From positions 2,539,013 through 2,603,012 of the forward strand of contig OY811981.1 in the NCBI GenBank assembly GCA_963681505.1: 64,000 nucleotides of DNA, read 5' to 3'. This DNA is from Eunapius fragilis. Its lineage: Eukaryota; Porifera; Demospongiae; Spongillida; Spongillidae. Below the pieces are notes generated by a model. The model was not told the origin of the DNA. It made no database searches and saw only the letters and a list, made by a program, of their open reading frames with translations. Positions within the stretch are counted from its first letter, which is position 1; every line of letters starts with the position of its first letter. Of this stretch, positions 1 to 12,300 are shown piece after piece. Made by a program: the position numbers and the translations under genes.

Positions 1-80
1 ACCACGCAGCAGGCCAATATTGCTATTGCATTCTTACTTGTCAGTTTTCCCACACATGGTGCGTTTGACTGGCCATCTAT

Positions 81-526
81 ACCATATCCTCATAAGCTGT
101 GTGGTTTACCATGTGTACCATATCCTCATAAGCTGTGTGGTTTACCATGTGTACCATATCCTCATAAGCTGTGTGGTTTACCTCATAAGCTGTGTGGTTT
201 ACCAGGTGTACCATATCCTCATAAGCTGTGTGGTTTACCATGTGTACCATATCCTCATAAGCTGTGTGGTTTACCATGTGTACCATATCCTCATAAGCTG
301 TGTGGTTTACCATGTGTACCATATCCTCATAAGCTGTGTGGTTTACCATATGTACCATATCCTCATAAGCTGTGTGGTTTACCATGTGTACCATATCCTC
401 ATAAGCTGTGTGGTTTACCATGTGTACCATATCCTCATAAGCTGTGTGGTTTACCATGTGTACCATATCCTCATAAGCTGTGTGGTTTACCATGTGCACC
501 ATATCCTCATAAGCTGTGTGGTTTAA
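81..526. repeat. 36-bp minisatellite, about 12 copies
   Basis: Tandem 36-bp unit built around CTCATAAGCTGTGTGG and TTACCATGTGTACCATATC, nearly identical from copy to copy, with one shortened copy near position 180. It lies in the intron just upstream of the first PRKDC exon visible here. Because 36 is a multiple of 3, both strands stay open across it, but the peptides are pure repeat and not genes. Confidence 0.95.
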
Positions 527-544
527 TTCCTGCACGCTCTGTAG

Positions 545-3500
545 GAGCACAACCTTCCACACATCATGAGGGCCAAGCTGAAGTTGGCTTGTGGTGGGGT
601 AAAAGACGAGAAGTTTACTGCCTTCCTAGACAAGGCCCTGGATAGTCCAGAGCACAGGGGACTCCTGCACGCGCGCTATTCAACTGAACTGACTCTCTAC
701 TACGTCTTGAAGGATGACCTGGATAAGGCGAAGTACTTTGCAGGGAACTGTGTGCAGTCCTTCCTGCAGGTAAGAGGGGAGGGAGAGGGTGGAGGGGAAG
801 GGTTGTGCTTCGCTTGGAGGCTGGCAGGGGAAGTGTTATCTATATGCGTTGCCATGGTGCTTGTAGGAGTGGCCAAACCTGAGCATGCTGCTGGAGAAGA
901 GTCGGGCAGCCCATTTGAAGCAGCTGCAGCCGCTCTCTGAGATGAGGGAGTACCTTGAGTTCATGTCTGCCTCTAGTAAGTACCTTTATGTATGACTGAA
1001 TTAATTAATTGTTAATCAGGTTGTAAGGTTCGTGGACATGCATGTTGATGTGGAAGTACCAAGGGTGTGCACAAGGAGTACCCTACCTTGTGGTTGCTTC
1101 ATGCATTGAGTTAATATTTGATCTGTTTTTTGTAGAAAACTTTGAATCTACTGGACCTGTGGAGCAGCTATTGAGCCGTTGGAGGTCCACATTTCCTCAT
1201 CCAAAATTGGATCCAATTAGTGTGTGGGATGATGTTGTTACCAACAGGTGAGACCCAGTTATTTCCCCTCATTCCTCTTTCCCCCCTCTCCCCCCCCCCC
1301 CCCCCCCCCCCCCTTTATTTTTTTCTGGGGTTGGCCCGTCACTTTTTCTACCATCACTGCAGGTGTATGATGATGAGGAAAATGATGGAGCGATTTAACG
1401 AGTCATCTGCACCAGTGGTTGGGTATGCCTTCAATGTGCTTGGTGGTTACATTGGGTTGGCCATCTTGTTTTGTTCCCTGCTCTGTGTAATTGCTCGGTG
1501 ACGTTTTTATTTTATTTTTGCACTCATGGTAGTCTTGCTGATCGCATGGAAGTGGATGGGGCTGGTGAGAGTGTTACTGTCACCAAGCTTCACCAGCTGT
1601 TCTCACGGGAGTACATCCAGCTGTACCTGAAGATAGCCTCCACAGCCACTGCACAGGTAAGTCAAGGGAGCCCCATGTTAGGGCCACCAGCCCCATTTTA
1701 TGGGATGTAGACCACCAGCCCCATATTAGGGGGTGTAACCACCAGCCCCATGTTAGGGGGTGTAGGCCAACAGCCCCATGTTAGGGGGTGTAGACCACCA
1801 GCCCCATATTAGGGGTGTAACCACCAGCCCCATATTAGGGGGTGTTGACCAACGGTCCCATATTAGGGGGGTGTTGACCAACGGTCCCATGTTAGGGGGT
1901 GTAGACCAACGGTCCCATGTTAGGGGGTGTTGACCAACGGTCCCATATTAGGGCGTGTAGACCAACGGTCCCATGTTAGGGGGTGTTGACCAACGGTCCC
2001 ATATTAGGGGGGTGTAGACCAACGGTCCCATATTAGGGGGTGTAGACCAACGGTCCCATGTTAGGGGGTGTAGACCAATGGTCCCATGTTAGGGGGGTGT
2101 TGACCAACGGTCCCATATTAGGGCGTGTAGACCAACGGTCCCATGTTAGGGGGTGTTGACCAACGGTCCCATATTAGGGGGGTGTAGACCAACGGTCCCA
2201 TATTAGGGGGTGTAGACCAACGGTCCCATGTTAGGGGGTGTAGACCAACGGTCCCATGTTAGGGGGTGTTGACCAACGGTCCCATATTAGGGCGTGTAGA
2301 CCAACGGTCCCATGTTAGGAGGGTGTAGACCAGTATCCACTTTATTTGCAGTCTAACTATGCTGTGGCCAGGAGATACCTTCACCTGACCGAGAAGGCTG
2401 CCAGTGAGGTAAAATGAAACCATTATTTAAAGATGTACAGACATTAAACGTTCTCTGGTTCCATAGCACTTTGCACATGACCCTAGTCTGAAGATACAGT
2501 GGATCCATGGAGTAGCAAGTATGAGAATACAGCAGTCTCAGCAAGATCCTTCGCCAACAAAGTTGGAACCCAACATTGCACTCCTGGAGCAGCTAGGTAA
2601 GAGGTTTTGTGCAGCTGTAGCAGGATACCTCGTAATGTGCAGTGTCCATCTACATGTATGTGTTAACTGCAATAATGAGCAGTAATGCACTGAAGAGCAG
2701 AAGGCATGTGTGTGTCACTGTGGTACCAGAGAATCCCACAATATACGAAAATCGTGTAATTAACAATCAATGCTAAAATCATGCTAGCACAGGAAGATTA
2801 TTATGCTTAAAAACTCTCCATAACCGAGCACTATATTGGTACCCCCACAATAAAAGATTATTTGACTAATTTATCAATTTACAAACCGTCATGATTTAAT
2901 CTTGATTCAATGATTTGAATTTATTTATAAAGTTGCTATAATTGAATTCAAACAGTAGGTTGAACAATAAAGGTTTATGTCCAAACTTTTACCTCCCACA
3001 TTGGTACAACGGGGGGGGGGGGGGGGGGGGGGGAAGTTAGAGGTCATATTGGAATTGTGCATAATTTCTGTTGCTTTATGTCATTTCTCCATGTTGTAGA
3101 GTCTTACGGCAAGGGGCCACTTGATTCTGCTGATAATTCCTTAGCCTGTCACCACTGGCTCCTTGAGGGTACTGTCTATGACATCATGGCCAATGCATTC
3201 TTGGAAGATGGTAAGCTGTTTTGGAACGTTTCAGGTGCCCTCACACTAACCACATTATCCACGAAAGGTGTGCTGCTTCTGAGCACACTCTCAGACCCAA
3301 AGATGAAACAGCTCAACACCTTGATTGGGGAGCCGGCCACAAGCAGACCGAGGCCAGAGGAAGTCAGTTGTGCATAGCAGTGGTGGTGCCACCCCACAAT
3401 ATGGTGGTGCCCTCCCATGGCTGGCTGACCCACTCATGCATGCCCGTTGTTTGCTCTCCTGTGTAGGTGGCTCATCGCCTGCTCCTCAAAGCGCTCTCCT

Positions 3501-6500
3501 CCCTTAAGGCAGGGGTCAAGGCTGGCACAGAGCACCACAGGGCCTCTCAGGACTGCACCTCCATGGTTAAAGCTCTGGTCGCTATGGCAAAGTTCTGTGA
3601 TGCAGCTTTGAGAAGCCAGGAAGAAGGTAGACATTTGACTTTCTCCTACCTGTATCATAGAGTACCAGACACCCCATTTTAAAAACAGTTCACATTTTTA
3701 AACGTGTACGTATCTCCATATTTACCTGTAAATGCTTCTGCATGAAAATCATGTCGGGAGTCGTCTCTCCCCCCCCCCCCCCCCCCCCCCCCCCCCCATT
3801 TTGGAGGGGGGGGGGGGGGGGGATCATACGGATTTTATGCAGTACTTTACGGTACATTAAAACCCATCTGGGCGTATTCCACAGGTGGTGATGTGCAGCT
3901 GGATACCAAGGTGTGTTTGTTCTTATGCTGGTTGTTCTCTGGAGCGTGCTTATGACCTTAGTTATCTATGTGTGTGTGTGCATCCAGCAATTTCCCAGTG
4001 TGGTTGTCTCGTATGCTATGAAGGCCATGCAGTATCACTCCCAGTCTGCGACACAGCAGTTCCCAAGGCTACTTCAGATTGTTGAAATATACCCTGACAG
4101 TTTGGATGCATTTTTGAAGAAGGTACCTGGGCTATTATGTACCCCACCCCTCCTCCCTCCTCCCTCCCCCTACACACAGATGTACATTTGCAGGTCTTTA
4201 TTTATGTAAACTTTAATTGTGTAGGCGTCAGATGTACCCACTTGGATGTTCATTGGGTGGATATCTCAGATGGTTGCACTGATGGATAAGCCTGTGGGAG
4301 CGGCGGTGCACAAGATATTGCTGTCAATTGCAAGCGACTACCCTCAGGTAGGTAGAGGTGGTGGGTGGGTGTGGGGGGGGGTATGGGTGCGTAGGAAGAT
4401 GACATGTTACAAGCTGCTGAGTGTGGTGAAAGCCGTGCTATCTCCACTGCAGGCTCTCACATATCCCTTTAAGATCAGCAGCTCTGACTTCAAGTTTGGG
4501 AGCAGCCAGGGGGACAGGGTGAACCAAGATGCGGTAGAGCAGTTGAGTAGTATTTTACAAAGTGGTCGCAAGGTATTACTTGGGGTGGATGTTATTATTT
4601 AAGGGTGAAACGCAAATTGGAGAATGCTGTCATCAGTGACTTTATTGGAGCTTTGGAACAATTGAGTTCACCTGAGCTGGTTTGGAAGGCAAGTTTGTTA
4701 TAGTGGATAATGAGCTATGCTTACCCATACTTCTAGTGTATATCATCGTACTGTGTGCTACGATGTATGTTGATGATGTGGGGTAACCATAGTGACACAC
4801 ATCTCATGTGGCCAACACTGCTCTCATGAGCCGATAAGGCTTATGTGACCCTCTTATGTCCAGCATGTACACTATTCACCAACTCAAGCAAATGTCTCAC
4901 ACTATTGTACCTGTGCCCTCTTGCGGTACAGGATGTCTCACACTATTGTACCTGTTCCCTCTTGCGGTACAGGATGTCTCACACTATTGTACCTGTTCCC
5001 TCTTGCGGTACAGGATGTCTCACACTATTGTACCTGTTCCCTCTTGCGGTACAGGATGCAGTGGACAACGAGCTGAAGCCCCTCATGGACCAGTCGGCGG
5101 GCAGCCGAGATGAAGCCAGACTAAAGCAGGTTTGGCAGCAGATCTACTCCAACCTGTTCGACCACAAGTCCTGGGAGGGTAGCCAAGATGGCTCGCTGTA
5201 TGGGACGCCCTCTGCACCATCAATGATGGTCGGAGCCAGAAAGAAGAAATTTGCACAGGTACTTGTGTGCTATTTGTAATAGTCAAGTGATATTGGAGGG
5301 GTGTGGCACATAATGTCAGAGGGTGTGGCATGTGATGTCAGAGAGTGTAGCATAAACAAACACTGTACGCCTGCATGCATGCTGCACAAGGATTACGTGA
5401 AGCAAGTGGAGGAGAAGTTTGGTAAAGATGGGTCTAAGCTGTTGAAGATGAAAGGGGCAGATTTCAGCAAGTTGTCCGGTGAGATATACGGGGCAATGCA
5501 GACCAGCCTGGCCAAGGCTACAGGGGACAGTCTTCTTAAGAACTATTCACCTTGGCTCCATAACTTTGATTCAACTTCTATTGGCCAGTCGATTGAAGTA
5601 CCAGGTGAGGATGCAAGCATTTGTGAGTTTGTAATAATGTTACTTTTCCAGGACAATATGATGGGAAGTCAAAGCCACTTCCTGAATATCACGTGAAAAT
5701 AGCTGGATTTGACGAAAAGGTGAATGTCGATGTCTGTAATGCTACATGCTGCATGTAGTGGAAACATAATTTATTAATAATTATAACAGTTTGGAATAAA
5801 CTGTTTGTTTCCCATTTGAGGATTCAGTGCTTCTATTACATATTGCAGCCCTACGTGAAGCTGTACATGCATTGTATGAAGTGTGTGTATTTATGTTCAG
5901 ATGCTACATAAGTGAAATTGTTAACTAACTCCTACAGAGAGGGGGGGGGGGGAGAGAGGGGGGGGGAGAGAGAGAGGGGGGGAGAGAGAGGGGGGGAGAG
6001 AGAGAGGGGGGAGAGAGGGGGGGGAGAGAGAGATGGGGAGAGAGATGGGGGGGGAGGGGGGAGAGAGAGAGTTATAGCAATTGTAACTAGAAATTGGGAA
6101 TAGAGGAGGAAGGATTTAAATAACCAATGGGATTTTGGTGCTCTTCCTGTATAGGTACTGGTGATGAGTTCTATCAGAAAGCCAAAGAGGATCACCATAC
6201 GAGGAGATGATGAAAAGGAATACAAGTTCCTGGTGAAGGGTGGTGAAGACTTGAGACTTGACCAAAGAATTGAGCAGGTCTGTCTGACTCTTCAACATTA
6301 TGTTTGATTGGTTAATTTCATCTCTTGCTGTGGTAGCTGTTTGACATCATGAATGGAATACTGTTTGAGGATGCTGCTTGCTCACAGAGGGGTCTGTCCC
6401 TGAAGACGTATAGTGTCATACCAATGACCCATAGGTACCTCTTATCAGTTTGCTTTATCTGCACTTGGTGTTTGAAAAGACAGTATGTGTGTTTGTATAC

Positions 6501-7731
6501 AGAGTTGGTCTGATTGGCTGGGTTGAAAACACTGTTCCACTGAAAGACTTCCTTAAGAATGTCCTCACAGAATCAGAGGAGAAGTACTATATGTTAAGCT
6601 CCTGTGCCTGTGGTTGGACCCTGTAGCATCATGTGTGTATCTGTCCAGGAATGGTGCAGACTGGCATGATAAATGGCTTAGGAAGTTCAACACTGACAGG
6701 AACAAGTCATACAAGGAGATGTACAAGTGGGTGTGGCCTGGTGTTTTGCAACAGAACAATAGATGCGTGTGCTGTTGTGGTCTTTTTTGTCAGGAAGGCT
6801 AAGAGAACTGAAGTCGAGAAGGAATATCGCAATAAGGCCACTTCGGTACCTCAGGATCTGTTGAGGTGGGTCATTTACATTTTTATACTATGTTCTGTTG
6901 TGCCACAGCAGCATTAAAATTAGGAACCATTCCTGCTGTCACGGTGTGTGTACCATAGCAGGGACCATTCCTGCTGTCACAATGTGTGTACCATAGCAGG
7001 GACCATTCCTGCTGTCCCATAGCAGGGACCATTCCTGCTGTCACGGTGTGTGTACCATAGCAGGGACCATTCCTGCTGCCATGGTGTGTGTACAATAGCA
7101 GGGACCATTCCTGCTGTCACGGTGTGGGTACCATAGCAGGTACCATTCCTCACGGTGTGTGTACCATAGCAGGGACCATTCCTGCTGTCACGGGGTGTGT
7201 GTACCATCAAGGCCACAATTAATTAAAACTTAGTTGTTTTTGTACGTCACTGGTGTCTATGTTAATAATGAAGCAAGCTCTTTGAGGAAATACATGATGT
7301 GGCATTATATAACCACGGAATGCTTTTGCCCCATTCAGTAACAATAACAGTATCACAGTGGAGTAAAAGTCATTTCAGATCCTTCACAACATATTTTTTA
7401 AAAGTGTACATGTTGGTCTTTATCCTAACATTAATGGCACATACGTACTGATTGAATTAAAATTTGTGGTCGTGTTTCAGGCGAGCATTTATGAGCCTGG
7501 CAGTATCACCAGAAGCCTTCCTTGCTCTTCGCTCTCACTTCATCAATACTTACGCCTCCCTCTCCATCTGCCACTATGTGATGGGTATTGGAGATCGCCA
7601 CCTTTCCAACTACATGGTGGACCTGGAGAGTGGAGGGGTTGTGGGGATAGACTTTGGCCACGCCTTTGGCACTGCAACCCAAGTGAGCAACTTTTTTGGA
7701 CCGTTGGTCTTCTACCCCCCCTCCCCTCAAT

Positions 7732-7803
<72 letters not shown>

Positions 7804-8580
7804 CGATCCTTGCCAGCTCTGTCCTTGTCTCTTCTCTGTTGATACTTCTCTCCCTTCATTAACCAACAGTTCCTGCCTTTCCCGGAGCTGATGCCTTTCA
7901 GGCTAACCCCACAGATTACCAACCTCCTTCTCCCTCATGCGCACGGCTCAGGCCAGCTGAGGAACTGCATGGTGCACACTATGAGAGCTCTCAGGACTTC
8001 CCACAACCTCATCCTCAACACAATGGACGTGTTTGTGAAGGAGCCAAGTTTGGAATGGAAGGTAAGAGGAACAACCTTAGATGCTCAGTAATGTGTGGTC
8101 ACTGATGTCCCTTCATCCGCTTCAGTCTAATGCCAGGAAACAAGCAAAGGAACAGAAGCTGAATGAAAATGACCGTGAGTGTGTAAGGGCATCTACAGTG
8201 CTTGCGGCATCAGTCCCTGCCCCGCAATGTAGTGTCTCAGCTTGATGCTGCGTGGTACCCCAAGGAGAAGGTCCAACAGGCCAAGAAGAAACTGGTTGGG
8301 GGAAACCCTGCTTACATCATGATGTAAGAGTTCAGTGCGGTTTTTTTACTTGTCTGTAAAAGGGCACTTTGTCAGGTTTGATTTGGAGAAGGGGCACTCA
8401 AAGAGTCCTGAATATAAAGCTCTCGAGGCAATCCTGAAGGGAGACCCCGCATACAACAAACGTGCCAAAGTTGGGGATAGGTGCAGCAGCGTGGAGGAGC
8501 AAGTGGACTGCCTCATTGATCACGCAACTGATCCCAACATCCTTGGTCGCACTTGGGTTGGGTGGGAGCCTTGGGTGTGA
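545..8580 (+). CDS. PRKDC: DNA-dependent protein kinase catalytic subunit (DNA-PKcs), C-terminal part, 28 exons
   Basis: A PIKK-family Ser/Thr kinase that joins broken DNA ends with Ku in nuclear non-homologous end joining. The 5' part lies left of the window. Exons: 545-769, 867-975, 1136-1247, 1363-1422, 1533-1656, 2352-2408, 2467-2596, 3100-3210, 3268-3362, 3467-3626, 3885-3910, 3988-4122, 4225-4347, 4453-4572, 4623-4688, 5055-5258, 5391-5604, 5652-5719, 6155-6277, 6337-6434, 6503-6592, 6649-6726, 6794-6865, 7481-7682, 7870-8061, 8126-8182, 8241-8323, 8376-8580. They total 3339 nt, in frame to a TGA (1112 aa). Seen: part of FAT; the kinase N-lobe with [10 protein letters not shown]; the catalytic loop GIGDRHLSN and GIDFGHAFG in exon 24; [11 protein letters not shown]; and a FATC end [16 protein letters not shown]. 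The last residues match vertebrate DNA-PKcs rather than ATM, ATR or mTOR. All catalytic motifs are present, so it looks functional. The exon 4/5 and 8/9 boundaries are the least certain. Confidence 0.93.
1688..2333. repeat. 28-bp minisatellite in a PRKDC intron
   Basis: About two dozen copies of a 28-bp unit (GTAGACCAACGGTCCCAT followed by GTTAGGGGGT) fill most of intron 1657-2351. Variants alternate in higher-order order (ATATTAGGG against ATGTTAGGG, GTTGACC against GTAGACC), which suggests unequal exchange of multi-unit blocks. Confidence 0.93.
3769..3822. repeat. poly-C then poly-G homopolymer hairpin
   Basis: A long C run, then ATTTTGGA, then a long G run in the intron 3627-3884. The two runs can pair as a hairpin. 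Similar G or C runs occur at about 1289-1312, 3011-3033, 30391-30405, 30440-30464, 36830-36856, 39639-39667, 40162-40203 and 54556-54584. Their exact lengths are likely to be unreliable in the assembly. Confidence 0.85.
4892..5054. repeat. 41-bp tandem repeat carrying a duplicated splice acceptor
   Basis: Four copies of a 41-bp unit of the form GATGTCTCACACTATTGTAC, then CTGTTCCCTCTTGCGGTACAG. Each copy ends in the pyrimidine-rich CGGTACAG that serves as the acceptor of PRKDC exon 16 (5055), so four near-identical AG acceptors lie in series. The last copy abuts the exon. Confidence 0.9.
5939..6074. repeat. GA/G-rich low-complexity tract
   Basis: Irregular GAGAGA and poly-G tract in the intron between PRKDC exons 18 and 19. 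The duplicated PRKDC copy carries a cleaner (GA)n tract at the equivalent place (about 14002-14090), so the tract predates the duplication. Confidence 0.9.
6917..7206. repeat. about 38-bp minisatellite in a PRKDC intron
   Basis: Roughly seven imperfect copies of GGGACCATTCCTGCTGTCAC followed by GGTGTGTGTACCATAGCA, with internal deletions, in the intron before catalytic-loop exon 24. Confidence 0.92.
7733..7800. repeat. (CA)n microsatellite
   Basis: About 34 uninterrupted CA dinucleotides in the intron between PRKDC exons 24 and 25. Confidence 0.97.
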
Positions 8581-9325
8581 GGCTGTCTTTTTGTATTTGG
8601 TCATTTTTGTCGTTGCATTTATTCTGCTGCCGTATATATCCAATCCTCATATTTAAACGTACTGATGTGTCATCAGACTAATGATCTGAAATCAATATTG
8701 GGTAAAACCTGATCCAAGCTGTAAAAAATCTGCTCGCGTAAGTTTTCACACAGGATAAGAATACTCTTTGCAAGTCAACAATATTAGTTATGCATCCTGC
8801 TCACATCGTCATTGCTTATAGTGGCGCTCGTTCAGTGAGGGGCGTGTTTGTGGGCGCCAAAGTGCCGAACAGCGGTGATACGGGCCACGCCCAACTATAG
8901 ACCAATGGCTAGCCCCTCGCTACTAAAGTTACGTTATTTATAGCAATTGTCCATGCAGATTTTATCCATATATACATGTAGAGTATATCTGATTATAGCG
9001 TCGCAGTACTTTTCTTACAATATCTATTTAACGCTTGTCTGATTAATCATTTACGTATTATTAATTCAAATGAATTCACACTAAATTAAGCTAATAGGAC
9101 AACTCCCAACGTATATCTGTGTAAAATAATGCACCATTAAAACAAATTTATTCTTGTTGTTTCTTGTAAGGTTTAACTAATTATTTAATTCGCAATTTTT
9201 AATTACCAATAATTATCCATTTCAAATCATATTGGAAAACCATAACGTTCATCTTCTTGATACATTTACACAAGTACTCTACAAATCTGCACATGGATAT
9301 ATAGGCCTACTATTGTGTCTGAAGT
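8581..9325. other. Intergenic stretch between PRKDC and P450-1
   Basis: No gene seen. Segments at about 8735-8830 and 9237-9300 recur at about 15160-15245 and 15713-15775, upstream of P450-2, so this spacer is part of the tandem duplication and probably holds the P450 promoter. I see no clear TATA box or other element. Confidence 0.6.
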
Positions 9326-12300
9326 ATGCTAGGCTCCATCCCCTGGTGGGTCCTCTACCCTGGAGGAGGACTGCTCCTTCTGGTGGCCATGGTCTTCCTC
9401 CTGTTCTCACTGTACCTAGCCCACACCCGTAGGAAGTGCTCTCACATTCCATCTCCCAAGATGAGCAGGTGGGTGCTATGATGCATGATGTGGGTGCTGG
9501 GGCTTTGAGTAAATGTTTAATCTGGTACATGTATTTATTTGTGTATCTCATGTGCACAGATAAATTTTTCCCCTATCTGTGAAGCTTCTTTTTAGGTCAC
9601 ATTCCTGATGTAATAGCTTCACTGAAGCAAAGTGAAACTGAATTTGGACCATTTTCCACTGTAGTAACGAAATGGTAGGAGCAAGAGCAAACTTTTTCCA
9701 TCTAATTAATGCCCACGTGCACAGGACTGAAGAAGCAGGTGATTTGTTTGTAGTCTTTATTATCTCTACACCTTTTGTTTATTCAACCAATCCTGACGAT
9801 GTAAAGGTGAGGTGGTTTGTCCCAAAGAGAAGATGCTTAAAAATCAGAGAGCAAAGCACATCTATGTAGCTTGTTGCACCAACATTGGCCACAATCAACT
9901 ACAAATGTGTTCAGACTTGTACGTGATCCAATTTAATTATGCATGATCACTTTCTCCAGAGGATAACAGCTGATGAGGGCATAGCTAAATCTGATTACAG
10001 CAGCAAACCTCTACGTACCCTATTTGGAAGGAGGTTAAAACCCCCACCCAACCCCTCCTTCCCCCTACCCCCCCACCCCCAAACCCAAAAATATACACTG
10101 AACACTTATGCAATATCACATTCTAGGTTGATGGGTCAAGGTCTGCTCACAATTCCAGACTATGAGACATGGAAGCCTCAAAGAAAACTTTTTGATCCTT
10201 CATTCAAACGAAGGTAACCCTGCTGCGAGAGGATAATTGCAATGTTGCTAATTATGAAATTGCCGTAAACGTCCCATTTATAGTTCACTGAAGGATCTTC
10301 TTCCTGTGTTCAATGAGTGTGTCAATACCTTTCTGGAGAGGTTGAAGCCCCTTGCTGATGGGAAGACAGAAGTACCCATGAAGGAGGCATTTCATAACAT
10401 GGCTTTGGATGTCATTAGCAAGGTATATCACATTGTCCAGCAATTTTGTATTTCCAAAGTGGCAATTATTGCAGCAACCAATTCAAACCTGTAAATCCAT
10501 GCAAATTAAGACTGCACATTCTCTTAAATATGGTAAGGCAATGATGTAAGAGCTGCCTGTGATGGAGTAAAAATAGTATTCAAAAAGTCATGAAAGTGCA
10601 TAAGAAAAAACTTGATGCAGAATATATTGTGCATGCTAAGTATGCAGTTTGGATGTCATCTGATGTGTCCCCACCCAGAAGGCATTTAGTAAATAGCCAG
10701 CTCACTAAAACTTGCACTTAAACTTGCAATATGCTTGTATCTCTTCATGGTTAATATTATCTCTATCGACCTGTGCATGTTAAATAATTAATTTTCCCCT
10801 CAGGTTGCCTTCTCTACAGACTTCAGTAAGACATGGGACAGTAAGAGCCTTGGACTGAAGTATACAACAAACTCCAAGTTGAGCCACCTCGCTTCATCTA
10901 CTTTCAAAGGACTTCAGAAATCATATATTTCACCCTTTCCAAAACTGTTTATGGTAATATATTTCACTGCTGCAATCAGACACTTTCCCTTTATGGCATG
11001 CCCACACTGCAGCTATTACACCCACGTGAGACAGCAATGTACCATGAAGCAGTGGATGCTATGAGGAAGATTGGTCGGGACTGTATTGAGAAGAGGATCA
11101 AGGCTGTGACTAGTGGGGAGGAAGTTCCCAATGACATCCTCACCCAGATACTCCAAATCAGCAGTGGGTGTGGTCATTATGGTCGTTTGCTATACGTGTG
11201 ACTCCCATCTCTCCACCCAGTTGATGACAGAAGTGTCAACATGGATACTTTGGTGGATGACTTTGTCACATTTTATATAGCAGGTGAATAGTTTATCAGA
11301 TTCCTTACTTTGGTCATGTGATCCAACCCTCAGGTCAGGAGACCACAGCAAACACATTATCATTTGCAATCATCCTTATTCATCAGCATCCTGAAGTGCT
11401 TGATAGGTCTGTTATTAAGTGCACGTTGTGTTCGTAGTTCAGGTCATATATCTGGATAATGTGTTGCATGTAATATGTTCTAAAACTGTAACTTTGTATG
11501 CATGTAGGGAGGGTTTCAGTTAATTTATTGTTTACAATAGCAGTTGCAAACTAATCAATCTTGTCTTTGTATTGTCCCATCAGTGGTTACCGTCTTTTCA
11601 GGTACAGTATTAATACATTGAATTTGTTCCCCAATTGAATAAAATAGTGAATGCAGATGTTAAATGTACTTTGCATAATTGAACGGCCATGCTACTGTGA
11701 CAATGATTAATGCAGCAAGTACACACAGGTGATAATACATCTACAGTCACATGGGATAGTCGCATGAGAGGGCAAAGGGTCAGACGTGTTGGTAGCAGTC
11801 TCTGCGCTGTAGGTGACGAGGGTTCAATAGTAGCAGCAACTGCTTCTTCAATGTTACTGGTCCGCTTATGTTTTGCTCCAAAGAGCACTGTGGATCTTCA
11901 ATCTGCGAGAAGTACTGATTCAAGGCCAGGCGTTCATAAGTCAGAGTAAGCTTTGTTAGAGAACACCCATAAAGCATCTCTGAATGGTCCAACCTCTCTG
12001 AATGGTCCAACCTCTCTGAATGGTCCAATCTCTCTGCACTTCTTTCTCGTGTTCGGCTACATACAACTCTTGCCTGCTGCCAGAAGCGAAATGCCTCTGT
12101 AATGCCTCAATGCACTCACCATCCACAGGTTCAGGCCATTTCATGATGATCATCTGGGCCTTTCCTGTTAGTTGTACTCCCAGTCATTTCAGGTTTTCTT
12201 CATCCACCTCCCACTTGTTCACCACCGCAACGTTTTCTAAATGGGCTAGTTTCCTAGTTCACCATTAAAGGGCTTGGGAAGGAGAACAGGTTTGGTGTTT

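Noticed and set aside
81-526. CRISPR-like array (36-bp period)
   Set aside because: Units are contiguous with no unique spacers, and the context is a eukaryotic intron.
20-562. Long open frames on both strands at the left edge
   Set aside because: They are translations of a 36-bp minisatellite; the peptides are exact repeats with no other content.
1688-2333. Telomere-like TTAGGG repeats
   Set aside because: TTAGGG occurs once per 28-bp unit inside a longer minisatellite, not as a tandem hexamer.
7464-7922. Alternative frames across the CA repeat with His/Thr or Cys/Val runs
   Set aside because: They overlap PRKDC exon 24 in other frames and continue into the microsatellite.
9232-9432. Open frame over P450-1 exon 1 in a different frame
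   Set aside because: The P450 anchor frame starting at 9326 is shared by all paralogs and joins the downstream exons in phase.
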